From positions 1 to 64,000 of the forward strand of contig DAHVNW010000005.1 in the NCBI GenBank assembly GCA_027319095.1: DNA of 64,000 nt, read 5' to 3'. This document shows positions 27,260-36,444 of the stretch, one piece after another. Made by a program: the position numbers and the translations under genes. The DNA comes from a bacterium (GTDB lineage Bacteria; SZUA-79; Acidulodesulfobacterales; Acidulodesulfobacteraceae). The first letter of the stretch is position 1; every line of letters begins with the position of its first letter. The notes beneath the pieces were generated by a model. The model did not search any database. It worked only from the letters and a program-made list of their open reading frames with translations, and was not told the origin of the DNA.

Positions 27260-27553
27260 ATGTCGGATAATATAAGTTTAGTTCTTAAAGCGCTTAAGGG
27301 TCTTTCCATTATTGCTCAGGAGAAATTGGACGATTACGTCGATATATCCGACGAGGAAAGCAGAGAGGCGGCAGACCAGATTGTCGAAACGGTAAAATAC
27401 GAATCCGGAGTCATATTTAAGTCTATAAAAGAAAAATTAGCCGATATTTTATTAGACGAAATGCATTTTGCCTCTACATACGACATAGAAGAACTTACCA
27501 AAAAAATTCAGAAATTAGAAAACAAAATAGAAGAATTATCTAATAAAAAATAA
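27260..27553 (+). CDS. Small acidic coiled-coil protein downstream of sdhE, possible fourth subunit
   Basis: GAGGAAGG before the start favours the ATG at 27260; the product is about 97 residues. Its C-terminal third (IEELTKKIQKLENKIEELSN) is a clear coiled coil; the middle is acidic and helical. No membrane helix or cysteine is present. Type-E Sdh operons often encode a small SdhF-like subunit at this position, so that role is inferred from context only; a CCG-associated assembly factor is another option. Confidence 0.65.
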   Translation: MSDNISLVLKALKGLSIIAQEKLDDYVDISDEESREAADQIVETVKYESGVIFKSIKEKLADILLDEMHFASTYDIEELTKKIQKLENKIEELSNKK

Positions 27554-27583
27554 AGTAAAAAGCGGTTTTTGAACTTTTGAACG

Positions 27584-27676
27584 AATGGAAAAACGTAAGA
27601 TTTTTTATTTTCAGGCAATAACTCAGTTACAGATATTAAACGTAAGCGGTAACCTGAAAATATTAAATCTGCCGCC
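27584..27676. repeat. CAGATTTA-core palindromic repeat between convergent genes
   Basis: TATTTTCAGG (27605-27614) pairs with CCTGAAAATA (27653-27662), with outer AGATTT/AAATCT and an inner GTTAC/GTAAC pairing. The arrangement copies the element at 11935-12040. It fills the gap between the small sdh gene and der and may terminate both. Confidence 0.7.
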
Positions 27677-27677
27677 T

Positions 27678-29018
27678 TTACCTTCGCGAATATCTCTTAT
27701 ATTCGATTAAAACTTCCACATTCGATTTTATTCCGAATTTTTCTTTTATGCTTTTTCTTAAAAACTTTATATCAGTCATAGTGAATATTTTTCCTTTATT
27801 TCCGGTAAATAAAATAAAAGTGGGAATTTTTTCGCCTTCTTTTTGCACGCCGTAGGTTATATATTTATATACCCTGCCGTTTTTCGGGTCAATTTTTGCT
27901 TCTTCTATAAATTTATTAAAATCTTTCCTTTTAATTTGGATGTTTTTCGTATCGATTATTTCTATCGACATGTCCAATAATTTATTCAGGTTCTTATTTG
28001 TTTTGGATGAAATATAAACAAAGGGCAATCCGGCAAATTCTTTTAATTTAAACTTAATTTCTTTTTTTAGTTCCGTAACGCAGCAGTTCTGTTTTTCTTT
28101 CAAATCCCATTTTGTAAAAGCGATTATAACCGGTTTTTTTTCGAGCGTTACTCTCCTTAGCAGCGAAAGATTTTCATGCGTCGTTCCTTCGTTGATATCC
28201 GTAAAAAGAATAATGACATCTGCTCTTTTAATCTGCCTTAGGCTTTGTTCTTGAAAAGCTGCGGAATTAAAATCCAGTTTATTTTTTTTCCGGATGCCGG
28301 CCGTATCGACTAACGTTATATGACGTCCTTTATATTTAATATAGGTGTCTATAGAATCCCTTGTCGTTCCGGGTTTTTCGTCGGTGAAAAGCAAATCCTC
28401 CTTTAAAACCGCGTTAATGTATGTAGATTTTCCGCTGTTAGGTTTTCCGATAATGGCGATTTTAAAACCGTTTTCGTCGGCTATATTTTTAGGTTTTACC
28501 GGTTTTTTTAAATTTATTTCGTCGGAAATTTTTTCGAGTATTTCGTCCATCCCGGTTCCTTTTTCGGCAGATGCGGCGATTATTTTTTTTGCTCCGAGGC
28601 TTGAAAACTCGGCGATAGCGTTTTGGACGTATTTTGGGGAATCGACTTTATTGATAACGAGAATAATGTTAGATTCGTTTTTAATTAAATTAAGGAAAAT
28701 TTCCCTGTCTTCAGGTATGAATCCGCTTTTAAAATCCACTACGAGCAAAACCGCCTTAGATTTTTTTAAATATGCGAAGACCTTTTTCTTAATTTTTTCC
28801 TCAGTTTCGTTTGCCGGAGAAATGTTAAAGCCGCCGCTGTCCGAAATAAGGAAATCCGACCCGTTATAAGAAATCTTTTTTATATTTAAATCGAGGGTGG
28901 TTCCGGCCTGTTTTGACGACAAGGCAGAAGCGTAACCGGTAATTTTATTAAATATGGTCGATTTACCGACATTCGGCCGTCCTATTATAAGTACGAAAAA
29001 ATCTTTGTCCTTTATCAT
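27678..29018 (-). CDS. der: GTPase Der (EngA), ribosome biogenesis
   Basis: 446 residues with two GTPase domains in tandem. G1 motifs are GRPNVGKSTIFNK near 13-25 and GKPNSGKSTYINA near 191-203; G3 regions are DSGGF and DTAGI, and G4 motifs NKVD and TKWD. A KH-like C-terminal domain follows. Der assembles the 50S subunit. It is last in a minus-strand run behind mtaB with an 83-bp gap. Confidence 0.94.
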   Translation of the reverse strand: MIKDKDFFVLIIGRPNVGKSTIFNKITGYASALSSKQAGTTLDLNIKKISYNGSDFLISDSGGFNISPANETEEKIKKKVFAYLKKSKAVLLVVDFKSGFIPEDREIFLNLIKNESNIILVINKVDSPKYVQNAIAEFSSLGAKKIIAASAEKGTGMDEILEKISDEINLKKPVKPKNIADENGFKIAIIGKPNSGKSTYINAVLKEDLLFTDEKPGTTRDSIDTYIKYKGRHITLVDTAGIRKKNKLDFNSAAFQEQSLRQIKRADVIILFTDINEGTTHENLSLLRRVTLEKKPVIIAFTKWDLKEKQNCCVTELKKEIKFKLKEFAGLPFVYISSKTNKNLNKLLDMSIEIIDTKNIQIKRKDFNKFIEEAKIDPKNGRVYKYITYGVQKEGEKIPTFILFTGNKGKIFTMTDIKFLRKSIKEKFGIKSNVEVLIEYKRYSRR

Positions 29019-29101
29019 TTATTATTTATTCATCCCTACTGCGCCGTAGCTAAGAGCTTAATAATCTACAATTATTCAATTATCTTGCGCTATTATTAAT
29101 G

Positions 29102-30514
29102 TTAGACTATCAATGCGTCTATTTCGACTCCTATTTCGGCATTGCCGGTCGGGGCTTTATTTTGACTGCCGTCGCTAAAGGTTTCTGGTATTTCTTTTAT
29201 TTTTCCCGTGAACGGCGTTCCGGCTTCGACTATAGAATCTGCTATTATTTTAGCCTTTATATAGTTGGAACTTATTGCCTTATTATCGTTTAATGCAAGA
29301 AATTCCAAAGTTTTGTTTTGGAATTTTTTATGAAATTCGATTTTTTTTTGTTCGGAAATATTTCTTATTATATTTGTTCTACGTTTTATTTCGGTTTCGC
29401 CTATTTTTTGTTTAAAGGCATAAGATTTTGTTCCCGGCCTGTCCGAATATGAAAAGGCGTGAATATAATGAAGCGGCAAGATTTTAAGCCTGTCTTCCGT
29501 TTCTGCAAAATCTTCATAAGTTTCCCCGGGAAATCCGCTGATTATATCAGTGCCTATGGAAACATCTTTGACCGCTTCGCTTATTTTCTCGATTGTTAAA
29601 GCATAATCCCTAAAATTATAATTTCTGTTCATGGATTTAAGAATTTTATCGGATGCGCTTTGAAGGGGAATATGGAAATGATTCCGTATTTTTTTAGACG
29701 AGGCGAATATTTTTACCGTTTCGTCGTCGATATAAACCGGATCGATAGAACTCAACCTTATTCGTACATTGCTTTTTAATTCTTCTATGCCGGCAAGAAG
29801 ATTTTTAAGCTTTGTTTTTGAGTTTTTATCCGTGTAGGAACCTAAGTTTACTCCGGTCAAAATCACCTCTTTATATCCCGATTCGCCGAGTTTTTTTATG
29901 ATGTCCAAAATATTTTTAGCGTCCATAGACCATTTTACCGGTCTTGCCTTAGGTATTATGCAGTATGCGCAGTTTAATTCGCATCCTTCCTGTATTTTTA
30001 AATAGGGCCGCGTCCTCTTTTGCCTGAGGATTGCATCGGGAAATTTTTCCGCAGAAATTTTTAACAGTTCGGTTTTTTGGACGTTGTCTATCAGTTTTAT
30101 GTTGTTCATTTCCGAAAATTTGTTTTTATTAAGCTGTGCGGAACACCCGGTTAAAATAATCATTCCGTCGGGATATTTTCTTCTGATTTTCCTTATTATC
30201 CTATTTGTTTCCGTCTCTGCTTTTTCCGTAACGGTGCATGTATTGACTAAAAACAGGCCGATATTTTCGTCAAGCCCGCTATTTTTTACGGCCGAAGGCA
30301 AGCCTTCCATCATATTTATATTTATGTCGAGATTATTAAGCCGCTTGAATAAGACTTCCAATTGAGACGACTCGAACCGGTTAAGTTTGCATCCGGAAGA
30401 AATAACGGCGCAGTTAATATAATCCGCGCCCCCCTTACTCTTAAGGTAATTTATCTCTTTTTCGTTAAATCGCATTAAACGAATTATATTGCTTAGATAT
30501 TTTTCATTTTTCAT
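29102..30514 (-). CDS. mtaB: tRNA N6-threonylcarbamoyladenosine methylthiotransferase MtaB-like
   Basis: 470 residues. The UPF0004 domain starts SSGCKLNRFESSQLEVLF near 39 with further Cys in VNTCTV near 90 and TGCSAQ near 121. The radical SAM motif CELNCAYCIIP lies near 178-188. A TRAM domain at the C terminus is weakly visible. The enzyme adds a methylthio group to t6A37 in tRNA. There are ~35 residues before the usual N terminus. Its ATG is directly adjacent to the mnmA stop, so both are coupled. Confidence 0.88.
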   Translation of the reverse strand: MKNEKYLSNIIRLMRFNEKEINYLKSKGGADYINCAVISSGCKLNRFESSQLEVLFKRLNNLDININMMEGLPSAVKNSGLDENIGLFLVNTCTVTEKAETETNRIIRKIRRKYPDGMIILTGCSAQLNKNKFSEMNNIKLIDNVQKTELLKISAEKFPDAILRQKRTRPYLKIQEGCELNCAYCIIPKARPVKWSMDAKNILDIIKKLGESGYKEVILTGVNLGSYTDKNSKTKLKNLLAGIEELKSNVRIRLSSIDPVYIDDETVKIFASSKKIRNHFHIPLQSASDKILKSMNRNYNFRDYALTIEKISEAVKDVSIGTDIISGFPGETYEDFAETEDRLKILPLHYIHAFSYSDRPGTKSYAFKQKIGETEIKRRTNIIRNISEQKKIEFHKKFQNKTLEFLALNDNKAISSNYIKAKIIADSIVEAGTPFTGKIKEIPETFSDGSQNKAPTGNAEIGVEIDALIV

Positions 30515-31630
30515 TTATTTAATTGTTCCGCCGCCTAATACTTTAATTCCCGAATATAATACCGCCGCTTGGCCTGGAGTTATAAATTTTACTTTTTCTT
30601 TAAATTTAATTGCGATTTCACCGTTTTCTAATACGGATGCCCTGCATTTATAATCAGGCGAAGAATATCTTATTTTGACAGTCGTTTCCATTTCGGCAAG
30701 CCTGTTTTTATCTTCGCCGTTTATAAAATTAAAATTACGGACGGTTAAGGAATCCGCAAAGCAATCCTTTATATTTCCTACGAAAATTTCGTTGTTTTCG
30801 GCGTCAATCTTAACTACGTATAAGGGGTTTTTAGAGGAAATTCCGAGCTTTTTTCTCTGTCCCACCGTATAATGAAAAATGCCGTTATGCCCTCCAATTA
30901 TTTCGCCTTTTAAGTTTTTTATAGCGCCTTTTTTTGCATAATTGCCGGCAATACCTCCAGACTGTTCCGATTGTTTTTCTATAAACCCGGCGTAATCGTT
31001 GCCGGGAACGAAACATATTTCGACGCTGTCTTTTTTACCGGATATTTGGACGAATCCGGCATCCAAAGCAATTTTTCTGGTTTGCCGCTTATCTAAATTT
31101 CCGACCGGAAATATAATATGTTTTAGATTTTCGCCGGATAAATTATAAAGAACGTAAGACTGGTCTTTTGTTAAGTCTTTAGATTTTAAAAGAAAATATT
31201 TGCCGGCATTGTTTGCGGCAATGCGGGCATAATGTCCGGTTGCAAGAAAATTTGCCCCAAGTTCCTTTGTTCTTTTAAGGAGAACGTCGAATTTCATAAA
31301 GCAGTTGCATAAAATGCACGGATTTGGGGTTTTTCCTTCGAGATATTCCAAAACGAACGGTTCTATAACTGCTGTTTTAAATTCATTTTCGAGGTTTACG
31401 ACGAAATGAGGTATGCCTAATTTTACGCAGACTCTTTTTGCGTCGATTATATCTTCGGTGTTGCAGCATGTTTTTAAGCCTGCCGCAGAGCCGGTTTCTC
31501 CGGATATTAAATGCATCGAAACGCCTATTACCGAATACCCCCTGTTTTTTAGCATAACGGCGCTTGCCGAACTGTCCACCCCTCCCGACATGGCTACGGC
31601 TACGGTATTATTTGACTTTTTTATAAGCAT
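30515..31630 (-). CDS. mnmA: tRNA-uridine 2-sulfurtransferase MnmA
   Basis: 371 residues. The PP-loop motif [16 protein letters not shown] lies at 11-26. NPCILCN near 103 carries the nucleophilic Cys, and the second catalytic Cys lies in VEICFVP near 203. The C-terminal [10 protein letters not shown] segment is typical. MnmA thiolates U34 of Lys, Glu and Gln tRNAs using sulfur from a cysteine desulfurase, which is encoded immediately upstream. Confidence 0.95.
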   Translation of the reverse strand: MLIKKSNNTVAVAMSGGVDSSASAVMLKNRGYSVIGVSMHLISGETGSAAGLKTCCNTEDIIDAKRVCVKLGIPHFVVNLENEFKTAVIEPFVLEYLEGKTPNPCILCNCFMKFDVLLKRTKELGANFLATGHYARIAANNAGKYFLLKSKDLTKDQSYVLYNLSGENLKHIIFPVGNLDKRQTRKIALDAGFVQISGKKDSVEICFVPGNDYAGFIEKQSEQSGGIAGNYAKKGAIKNLKGEIIGGHNGIFHYTVGQRKKLGISSKNPLYVVKIDAENNEIFVGNIKDCFADSLTVRNFNFINGEDKNRLAEMETTVKIRYSSPDYKCRASVLENGEIAIKFKEKVKFITPGQAAVLYSGIKVLGGGTIK

Positions 31631-31679
31631 ATTATATATATTTATATTGCGTTATGTATTATTTAAGCCTGCTTAAGAG

Positions 31680-32849
31680 TTAATCGTGAACCGCTCTTAA
31701 TTTAAGGACTCCTTTTTTAATCGCGCTTACGGCATAATCTAAGTCGTCGCCGGTAGTAAATCTTCCTATGCTGAATCTTATAGCGGATTCTATTCTGTTT
31801 GAATCGTATCCGTGCGCCCTTAAAACATGGGATAGCGAAACGGCTCCGGCGTTGCAGGCGGAACCGGCGGAAGCGCTGATTCCGTAAAGGTCGAGATTAA
31901 AAAGCAAGGTTTCCGATTTCACCCCGTCGAAAGAAACGTTTACGGTATTTTTAAGCCTGTTTACAGGATGGCCGTTAAGCCTTATGCCTTCTATGCCGTA
32001 AAAAAGCTTATCTAAAAAAGCGCCCCCCAGCGCATTTATTCTGTTTAGTTCTTCATTCATCAGGTTTTTCAGTATATTAAGGGACTTAGACATCGAAACG
32101 ATGCCGGCTATGTTTTCCGTTCCGGCTCTTAATCCCCGTTCCTGATGTCCCCCGTGAATTATCGGGTCGATGTTTACCCCTTTTTTTATATATAATGCTC
32201 CGCAGCCTTTTAGCGCATAAAACTTATGCCCGGAAAAACTGCATAAGTCTAAAGGAATATCTTTAAGGCTGAAGCAGCTTTTCCCTATTATTTGAACCAA
32301 ATCGCTATGGAACAAAACGTCATCCTTAATTTTTTTAACTTCTTCAAAAATTTGCTTTAAAGGAAAAATCGTTCCAGTTTCGTTATTTGCGCCCATTATA
32401 GAAACAAGCACCGTATTTTCCTTTATAGACGAAATAAGGTCGTCCATTAAGAGCTCCCCAAATTCGCTAACCCCGACATATGTGGTTTCAACCCCCAATG
32501 ATTCTAAAAATTTAAAGGTATTCAGGACGGCATGATGTTCTACGCGCGAAGCAATAATATGAGGAGTCTTTTTTGTGTTGTTCCGCATATAGGCGTAAAC
32601 CGCGCCGATTATCGCAAGGTTAATAGATTCCGACCCGGATGAAGTAAAAATTATTTCTCCGGAAGTTCCCGCGTTGATAAACGATTTGATAAATTCCCTC
32701 GAATCTTCTATCAGGATTCTCGCGGCTCTTCCTTCTTCGTAAACCGAAGAAGGGTTGCCCTGATAGTTTTTTAAAGCCGAGGCTGCCTCTTCCAATACCA
32801 TCGGGTCTAAAGGAGTAGTCGCATTATAGTCCAAATAAATTCTCGGCAT
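31680..32849 (-). CDS. iscS: Cysteine desulfurase, NifS/IscS type
   Basis: 389 residues. The N terminus IYLDYNATTPLDPMV and the PLP-lysine region SFSGHKFYALKGCGALYI near 203 are diagnostic. The mobile loop SAGSACNAGAVSLSHVL near 330 holds the sulfur-accepting Cys. It releases sulfur from cysteine for Fe-S clusters and tRNA thiolation. Neighbours support this: an Rrf2 regulator and cysE upstream, mnmA downstream. No iscU lies in the window. Confidence 0.93.
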   Translation of the reverse strand: MPRIYLDYNATTPLDPMVLEEAASALKNYQGNPSSVYEEGRAARILIEDSREFIKSFINAGTSGEIIFTSSGSESINLAIIGAVYAYMRNNTKKTPHIIASRVEHHAVLNTFKFLESLGVETTYVGVSEFGELLMDDLISSIKENTVLVSIMGANNETGTIFPLKQIFEEVKKIKDDVLFHSDLVQIIGKSCFSLKDIPLDLCSFSGHKFYALKGCGALYIKKGVNIDPIIHGGHQERGLRAGTENIAGIVSMSKSLNILKNLMNEELNRINALGGAFLDKLFYGIEGIRLNGHPVNRLKNTVNVSFDGVKSETLLFNLDLYGISASAGSACNAGAVSLSHVLRAHGYDSNRIESAIRFSIGRFTTGDDLDYAVSAIKKGVLKLRAVHD

Positions 32850-32893
32850 ATATTGTTTCCTGTTGTTTTTATTACGGCGAAGCGGTTTTTTTG

Positions 32894-33397
32894 CTATCGG
32901 CTTTGCGGATGGCTCCGAAGATTTGTATTTTGTTTCTGCCTTTCTGCCGTATGTTTTTGTTCCTGTTTTTGCTTATATTCGTTTATTACGTCTTCTATAG
33001 TAATGGAATTCAAAAATTCCGTTATTTTGTTAGAAATGAAATTCCACATATCGAAGGCGAGGCATACCGATTTTCTGCCGCACTCTTTTTTGTCTTTAGA
33101 TTTGCTTATGCAGCTGATAATTTCTATCGGTTCTACCGAAGCGATTATGTCTCCTATAAATATCTCGGACGGCTTTTTGTTAAGCAGATATCCGCCCATA
33201 GGCCCCCTAAGGCTTTTAACTATTCCCGCTTTTTTTAAAATAAAAAATATCTGCTCTAAATAGTGCAGGGAAATAAATTCGTTTTTTGCGATGTCCTTTA
33301 AGCTGACGGGCGTCGGTTTTCCGTTAGGATTATTAGAATTATACGTTAAATATATTAAAGCCCTGACCGCATATTGTCCTTTTGAAGAAAGTTTCAT
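32894..33397 (-). CDS. Rrf2-family transcriptional regulator, IscR-like
   Basis: 167 residues. The N-terminal winged helix begins MKLSSKGQYAVRALIYLTY, typical of Rrf2 proteins. Three cysteines spaced C-x9-C-x5-C near 97-113 match the Fe-S-sensing positions of IscR. The C terminus is Gln- and Lys-rich. It lies between cysE and the cysteine desulfurase, as in many isc/cys operons, and likely represses them when Fe-S clusters are plentiful. No palindromic operator could be assigned with confidence. Confidence 0.9.
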   Translation of the reverse strand: MKLSSKGQYAVRALIYLTYNSNNPNGKPTPVSLKDIAKNEFISLHYLEQIFFILKKAGIVKSLRGPMGGYLLNKKPSEIFIGDIIASVEPIEIISCISKSKDKKECGRKSVCLAFDMWNFISNKITEFLNSITIEDVINEYKQKQEQKHTAERQKQNTNLRSHPQSR

Positions 33398-33436
33398 TTT
33401 CAGTTTAAACCGTTATTAATTATTTTTTTTATTAGT

Positions 33437-34102
33437 TCAATCTTTTTCATTTAATTTTTTTTTGTCTTCGATTTCTTCTATTTTATTTGCCAGTTCAAAT
33501 ATTTTCGACTTTAAGAGCGATATTTCGTGAAAAGCCGGGTCGAAAAGCCTGTTGTGCTCGAGGTCGATATTGTCGTGGACTTCGGACTCGTCTCTTTTCG
33601 TAGATTTTGCAGGAATTCCTACGACCGTCGAGTGAGGCGGCACTGCATTGACTACTACGGAATTAGCGCCTATCTTGGAATCGTTGCCTACGGTAAGCGG
33701 CCCCAATATTTTTGCGCCGGTGCCTATTATGACCCTGTCGCCTATAGTAGGATGTCTTTTTTCCTTTTTCCAGCTCGTTCCTCCAAGAGTCACACCGTGA
33801 TAAATAGTTACGTCGTCGCCTATTTCCGCCGTTTCGCCTATTACGACCCCCATTCCGTGGTCTATGAAAAACCGCCTGCCTATTTTTGCTCCGGGATGAA
33901 TTTCTATACCGGTTAAAAATCTTCCGAATTGCGAAAAAAGCCTGCCGAACAGCTTGCATTTATGCGTCCACAAAAAATGCGAAATTTTATGGATATAAAC
34001 TGCGTGCAGACCCGGATAGCACGTAATTACTTCCAACGGGCTCCTTGCAGCGGGGTCCCTTTCGTAAACGGAATTTATGTCCTCTTTTAAAGTTTTAAAC
34101 AT
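33437..34102 (-). CDS. cysE: Serine O-acetyltransferase
   Basis: 221 residues, the short EpsC-like form. A left-handed beta-helix of hexapeptide repeats includes [18 protein letters not shown] near 68-85 and [21 protein letters not shown] near 90-110. The motif [18 protein letters not shown] follows. It makes O-acetylserine, the precursor of cysteine, feeding the desulfurase two genes downstream. It is the first gene of the minus-strand run. Confidence 0.94.
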   Translation of the reverse strand: MFKTLKEDINSVYERDPAARSPLEVITCYPGLHAVYIHKISHFLWTHKCKLFGRLFSQFGRFLTGIEIHPGAKIGRRFFIDHGMGVVIGETAEIGDDVTIYHGVTLGGTSWKKEKRHPTIGDRVIIGTGAKILGPLTVGNDSKIGANSVVVNAVPPHSTVVGIPAKSTKRDESEVHDNIDLEHNRLFDPAFHEISLLKSKIFELANKIEEIEDKKKLNEKD

Positions 34103-34221
34103 CGTTATGCTTTATTAATTTTTTTAGCATATACAAAAGCACTATATTATATATTCTGTTATTATTAATAATAACAGAAATTTAATAAATTTTAAAGATT
34201 TAGGATTTTTTATCGGCAGTT

Positions 34222-34617
34222 TTGGGGTTTGAAAATATATTGACAAGGTTGAGCGATTTAAAAAATTATTACGATTCTTTTCTTGTCCAGTGTAACGAAT
34301 TGGGGATGCATGCCGTCGGAATAGACGTTTCCAGTTTTAATGCCTTTATAAGTAATGCCAAAGTCGGCAAATACGACATTGAATTATTAAACAGGACGGT
34401 CAATAAAATAACCGAAAGATTAATTAATTATACTGCCCGGCCCATTAATAAGGCATTATTCGTATCTCAGGGCTTCCACCGGGTTCATTCTGGAGGCTTT
34501 AAAAGCGGGGTAAAAACCGAAAAATATTCCTACGCAGAGGGAAAAAACGAGGGAGATTATTATAGGTTCGGTAGTAACTATCGTTTTAAGCGGGGAAAAG
34601 GAGGATATGGCGCTTGA
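34222..34617 (+). CDS. Doubtful small ORF, converging with the ABC permease gene
   Basis: A TTG-initiated 131-residue frame has a plausible helical first part (LSDLKNYYDSFLVQCNELG, then NRTVNKITERLINY). Its last ~50 codons are antisense to the permease C terminus and look like a shadow. It may be a small gene whose true 3' part decayed, or chance. No family recognised. Confidence 0.2.
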   Translation: MGFENILTRLSDLKNYYDSFLVQCNELGMHAVGIDVSSFNAFISNAKVGKYDIELLNRTVNKITERLINYTARPINKALFVSQGFHRVHSGGFKSGVKTEKYSYAEGKNEGDYYRFGSNYRFKRGKGGYGA

Positions 34618-35700
34618 AATAGCGAAGCCGAGACCTACGCCGAGTATTCCGCCAAAAAGGCTCAAAACTGAAGATTCTATTAAAAACTGTTTTAAAATAT
34701 CCGATTTTTTAGCTCCTATAGCCATTCTTATTCCGATTTCTTTCGTTCTTTCGGTTACGGAAACGAGCATTATATTCATAATTCCTATCCCGCCGACTAA
34801 AAGGGAAACCGCGGCTATGCTTGCTAAAAGAATGGTAAAAGTAGCTGCGCTCGAATTTGCCGCCTGGGCTATTTCGGTTAGGTTGCGCACGAAAAAATCG
34901 CTCGGCTTGTGCAAAGGGATATGGTGCCTTTGCCTTAATAAAGCCGTAATTTCTGATTGGGCTAAAACGGTATCTTTTTGGGTTTTAGCCGATACCATTA
35001 TGGCATGGACCCAAGTCGTGCCGGCAATTTTTTCCATCATTGTAGTTATGGGTATTACCACTACGTCGTCCTGGTCCTGTCCGAAAGCGTTAAAACCTTT
35101 AACCGTAAGTTCGCCTATTACCGTAAAAGGGATACTATGTATGAGTATTATATGCCCTATGGGGCTTATTAGTCCGAAAAGTTCGGTAGCGGCGGTATTG
35201 CCTATAACCGCGACGTTTGCAGCCGAAACGACCTGCTGGCGGTTAAAAAAAACACCTCTGGCTACCGGCCATTTCCTGATTTCCGTAAAAGTAGAATTAG
35301 CGCCGTTTATCAGAGTAGTCCAGTTATTGCCCCGCCATATGACCTGCTGCGACATTCCAAGCATTCCGGAGTCCGTTTTTACCGCCTGCAAGGTTCTTAT
35401 CGCGTAAGCATCGTTTAAAGTGAGAGTCGGCAGGACGCCGAATCCGCTTCTTATGCCGCCCAGAGAAGAAGAACCCGGAAGTATTACCAGCATATTGGAA
35501 CCCATGGAATTAATCGAATTTTGTATTGCTTTCGACGCCCCCTGTCCTATGCTTACAGTGGCTATAACCGAACCTACCCCGATTATTATTCCGAGTATTG
35601 TCAAAAGAGACCTTATTTTATTTCTTAGAAGCGTTTTATAGGCCGATTCTAAGTCAAGCAAAAATGCAAATTTAACTTTATTTTGTTTTTTCGTTCCCAT
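34456..35700 (-). CDS. MacB-type ABC transporter permease (FtsX family)
   Basis: 414 residues. An N-terminal transmembrane helix (LLTILGIIIGVGSVIATVSIG) near 33 is followed by a large periplasmic domain of ~220 residues and three C-terminal helices, including LLASIAAVSLLVGGIGIMNIMLVSVTERTKEIGIR near 287. In MacB the ATPase is fused N-terminally; here it is a separate gene 18 bp upstream. MacB-type pumps act by mechanotransmission with a periplasmic adaptor and TolC. All partner genes are present in order. Confidence 0.92.
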   Translation of the reverse strand: MGTKKQNKVKFAFLLDLESAYKTLLRNKIRSLLTILGIIIGVGSVIATVSIGQGASKAIQNSINSMGSNMLVILPGSSSLGGIRSGFGVLPTLTLNDAYAIRTLQAVKTDSGMLGMSQQVIWRGNNWTTLINGANSTFTEIRKWPVARGVFFNRQQVVSAANVAVIGNTAATELFGLISPIGHIILIHSIPFTVIGELTVKGFNAFGQDQDDVVVIPITTMMEKIAGTTWVHAIMVSAKTQKDTVLAQSEITALLRQRHHIPLHKPSDFFVRNLTEIAQAANSSAATFTILLASIAAVSLLVGGIGIMNIMLVSVTERTKEIGIRMAIGAKKSDILKQFLIESSVLSLFGGILGVGLGFAISSAISSFSPLKTIVTTEPIIISLVFSLCVGIFFGFYPAFKASRMNPVEALRYE

Positions 35701-35718
35701 TTTTATCCTGCTAATTTT

Positions 35719-36435
35719 TTATACTATTTCTCCGTCTTTTACGGTTATAAGCCTTCTGGCGTAGCCGGCTACGTTTTTGTCGTGGGTTACGAGAATAATA
35801 GTCGCCCCTCTTTCCCCGTTTATCTTTTCAAAAAATTTCATTACGTCCGCGCCCCTGACGGAATCTAAATTTCCGGTAGGTTCGTCAGCCATAATTATCG
35901 GCGCGTCGTTTACTATAGCTCTTGCAATAGCCACGCGTTGTTGTTCCCCGCCGGATATCTGGTTGGGAAATTTGTTTCCTTTTTCGAATAAATCGACTAA
36001 TTTTAAAGATTCAAAAGCCATTTTTTCCGCATCTTTCGAATGAAGTCCGGCATAGTACAGCGGAAGCATGACGTTTTCTAAAATGGATAATCTTTGTATA
36101 AGATTGAATCCCTGAAATACGAAACCTATTTTTTTGTTTCTGATTTCCGCTAATTCGTCCGACGTCAAGCCTGAAACATCTTTGCCTTCCAAAAAATAAC
36201 TGCCCGAAGTGGATTTGTCGAGACATCCTAATATATTCATAAGAGTGGATTTACCAGAGCCGGACGCTCCCATTACAGATACGAACTCGCCTTTGTTTAT
36301 GAGCAGATTTATTTTCTTTAATACTTCGTAAGAAATATCGCCGATTTTGTAAATCATGCCGATATTTTCCAATCTTATTAACGGTTCGCCGCTATTGCGG
36401 CTATTATTTATATCGTAATCGTTGCCAGTATTCAT
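35719..36435 (-). CDS. ABC transporter ATP-binding protein, MacB/LolD type
   Basis: 238 residues. Walker A GASGSGKSTLMNILG lies near 55-69, the signature NQISGGEQQRVAIARAIV near 156, and Walker B IIMADEPTG near 180, with the H-loop VTHD near 217. It energises the permease encoded downstream. Substrates for this class include macrolides, peptides and lipoproteins; here the substrate is unknown. Confidence 0.93.
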   Translation of the reverse strand: MNTGNDYDINNSRNSGEPLIRLENIGMIYKIGDISYEVLKKINLLINKGEFVSVMGASGSGKSTLMNILGCLDKSTSGSYFLEGKDVSGLTSDELAEIRNKKIGFVFQGFNLIQRLSILENVMLPLYYAGLHSKDAEKMAFESLKLVDLFEKGNKFPNQISGGEQQRVAIARAIVNDAPIIMADEPTGNLDSVRGADVMKFFEKINGERGATIILVTHDKNVAGYARRLITVKDGEIV

Positions 36436-36444
36436 AATTCAGAA

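Noticed and set aside
28345-28869. Plus-strand ORF of 174 codons
   Set aside because: It is antisense to der, whose two GTPase domains are clear.
34607-35407. Plus-strand ORF of 266 codons
   Set aside because: It is antisense to the FtsX-type permease; the hydrophobic pattern arises from the complementary strand.
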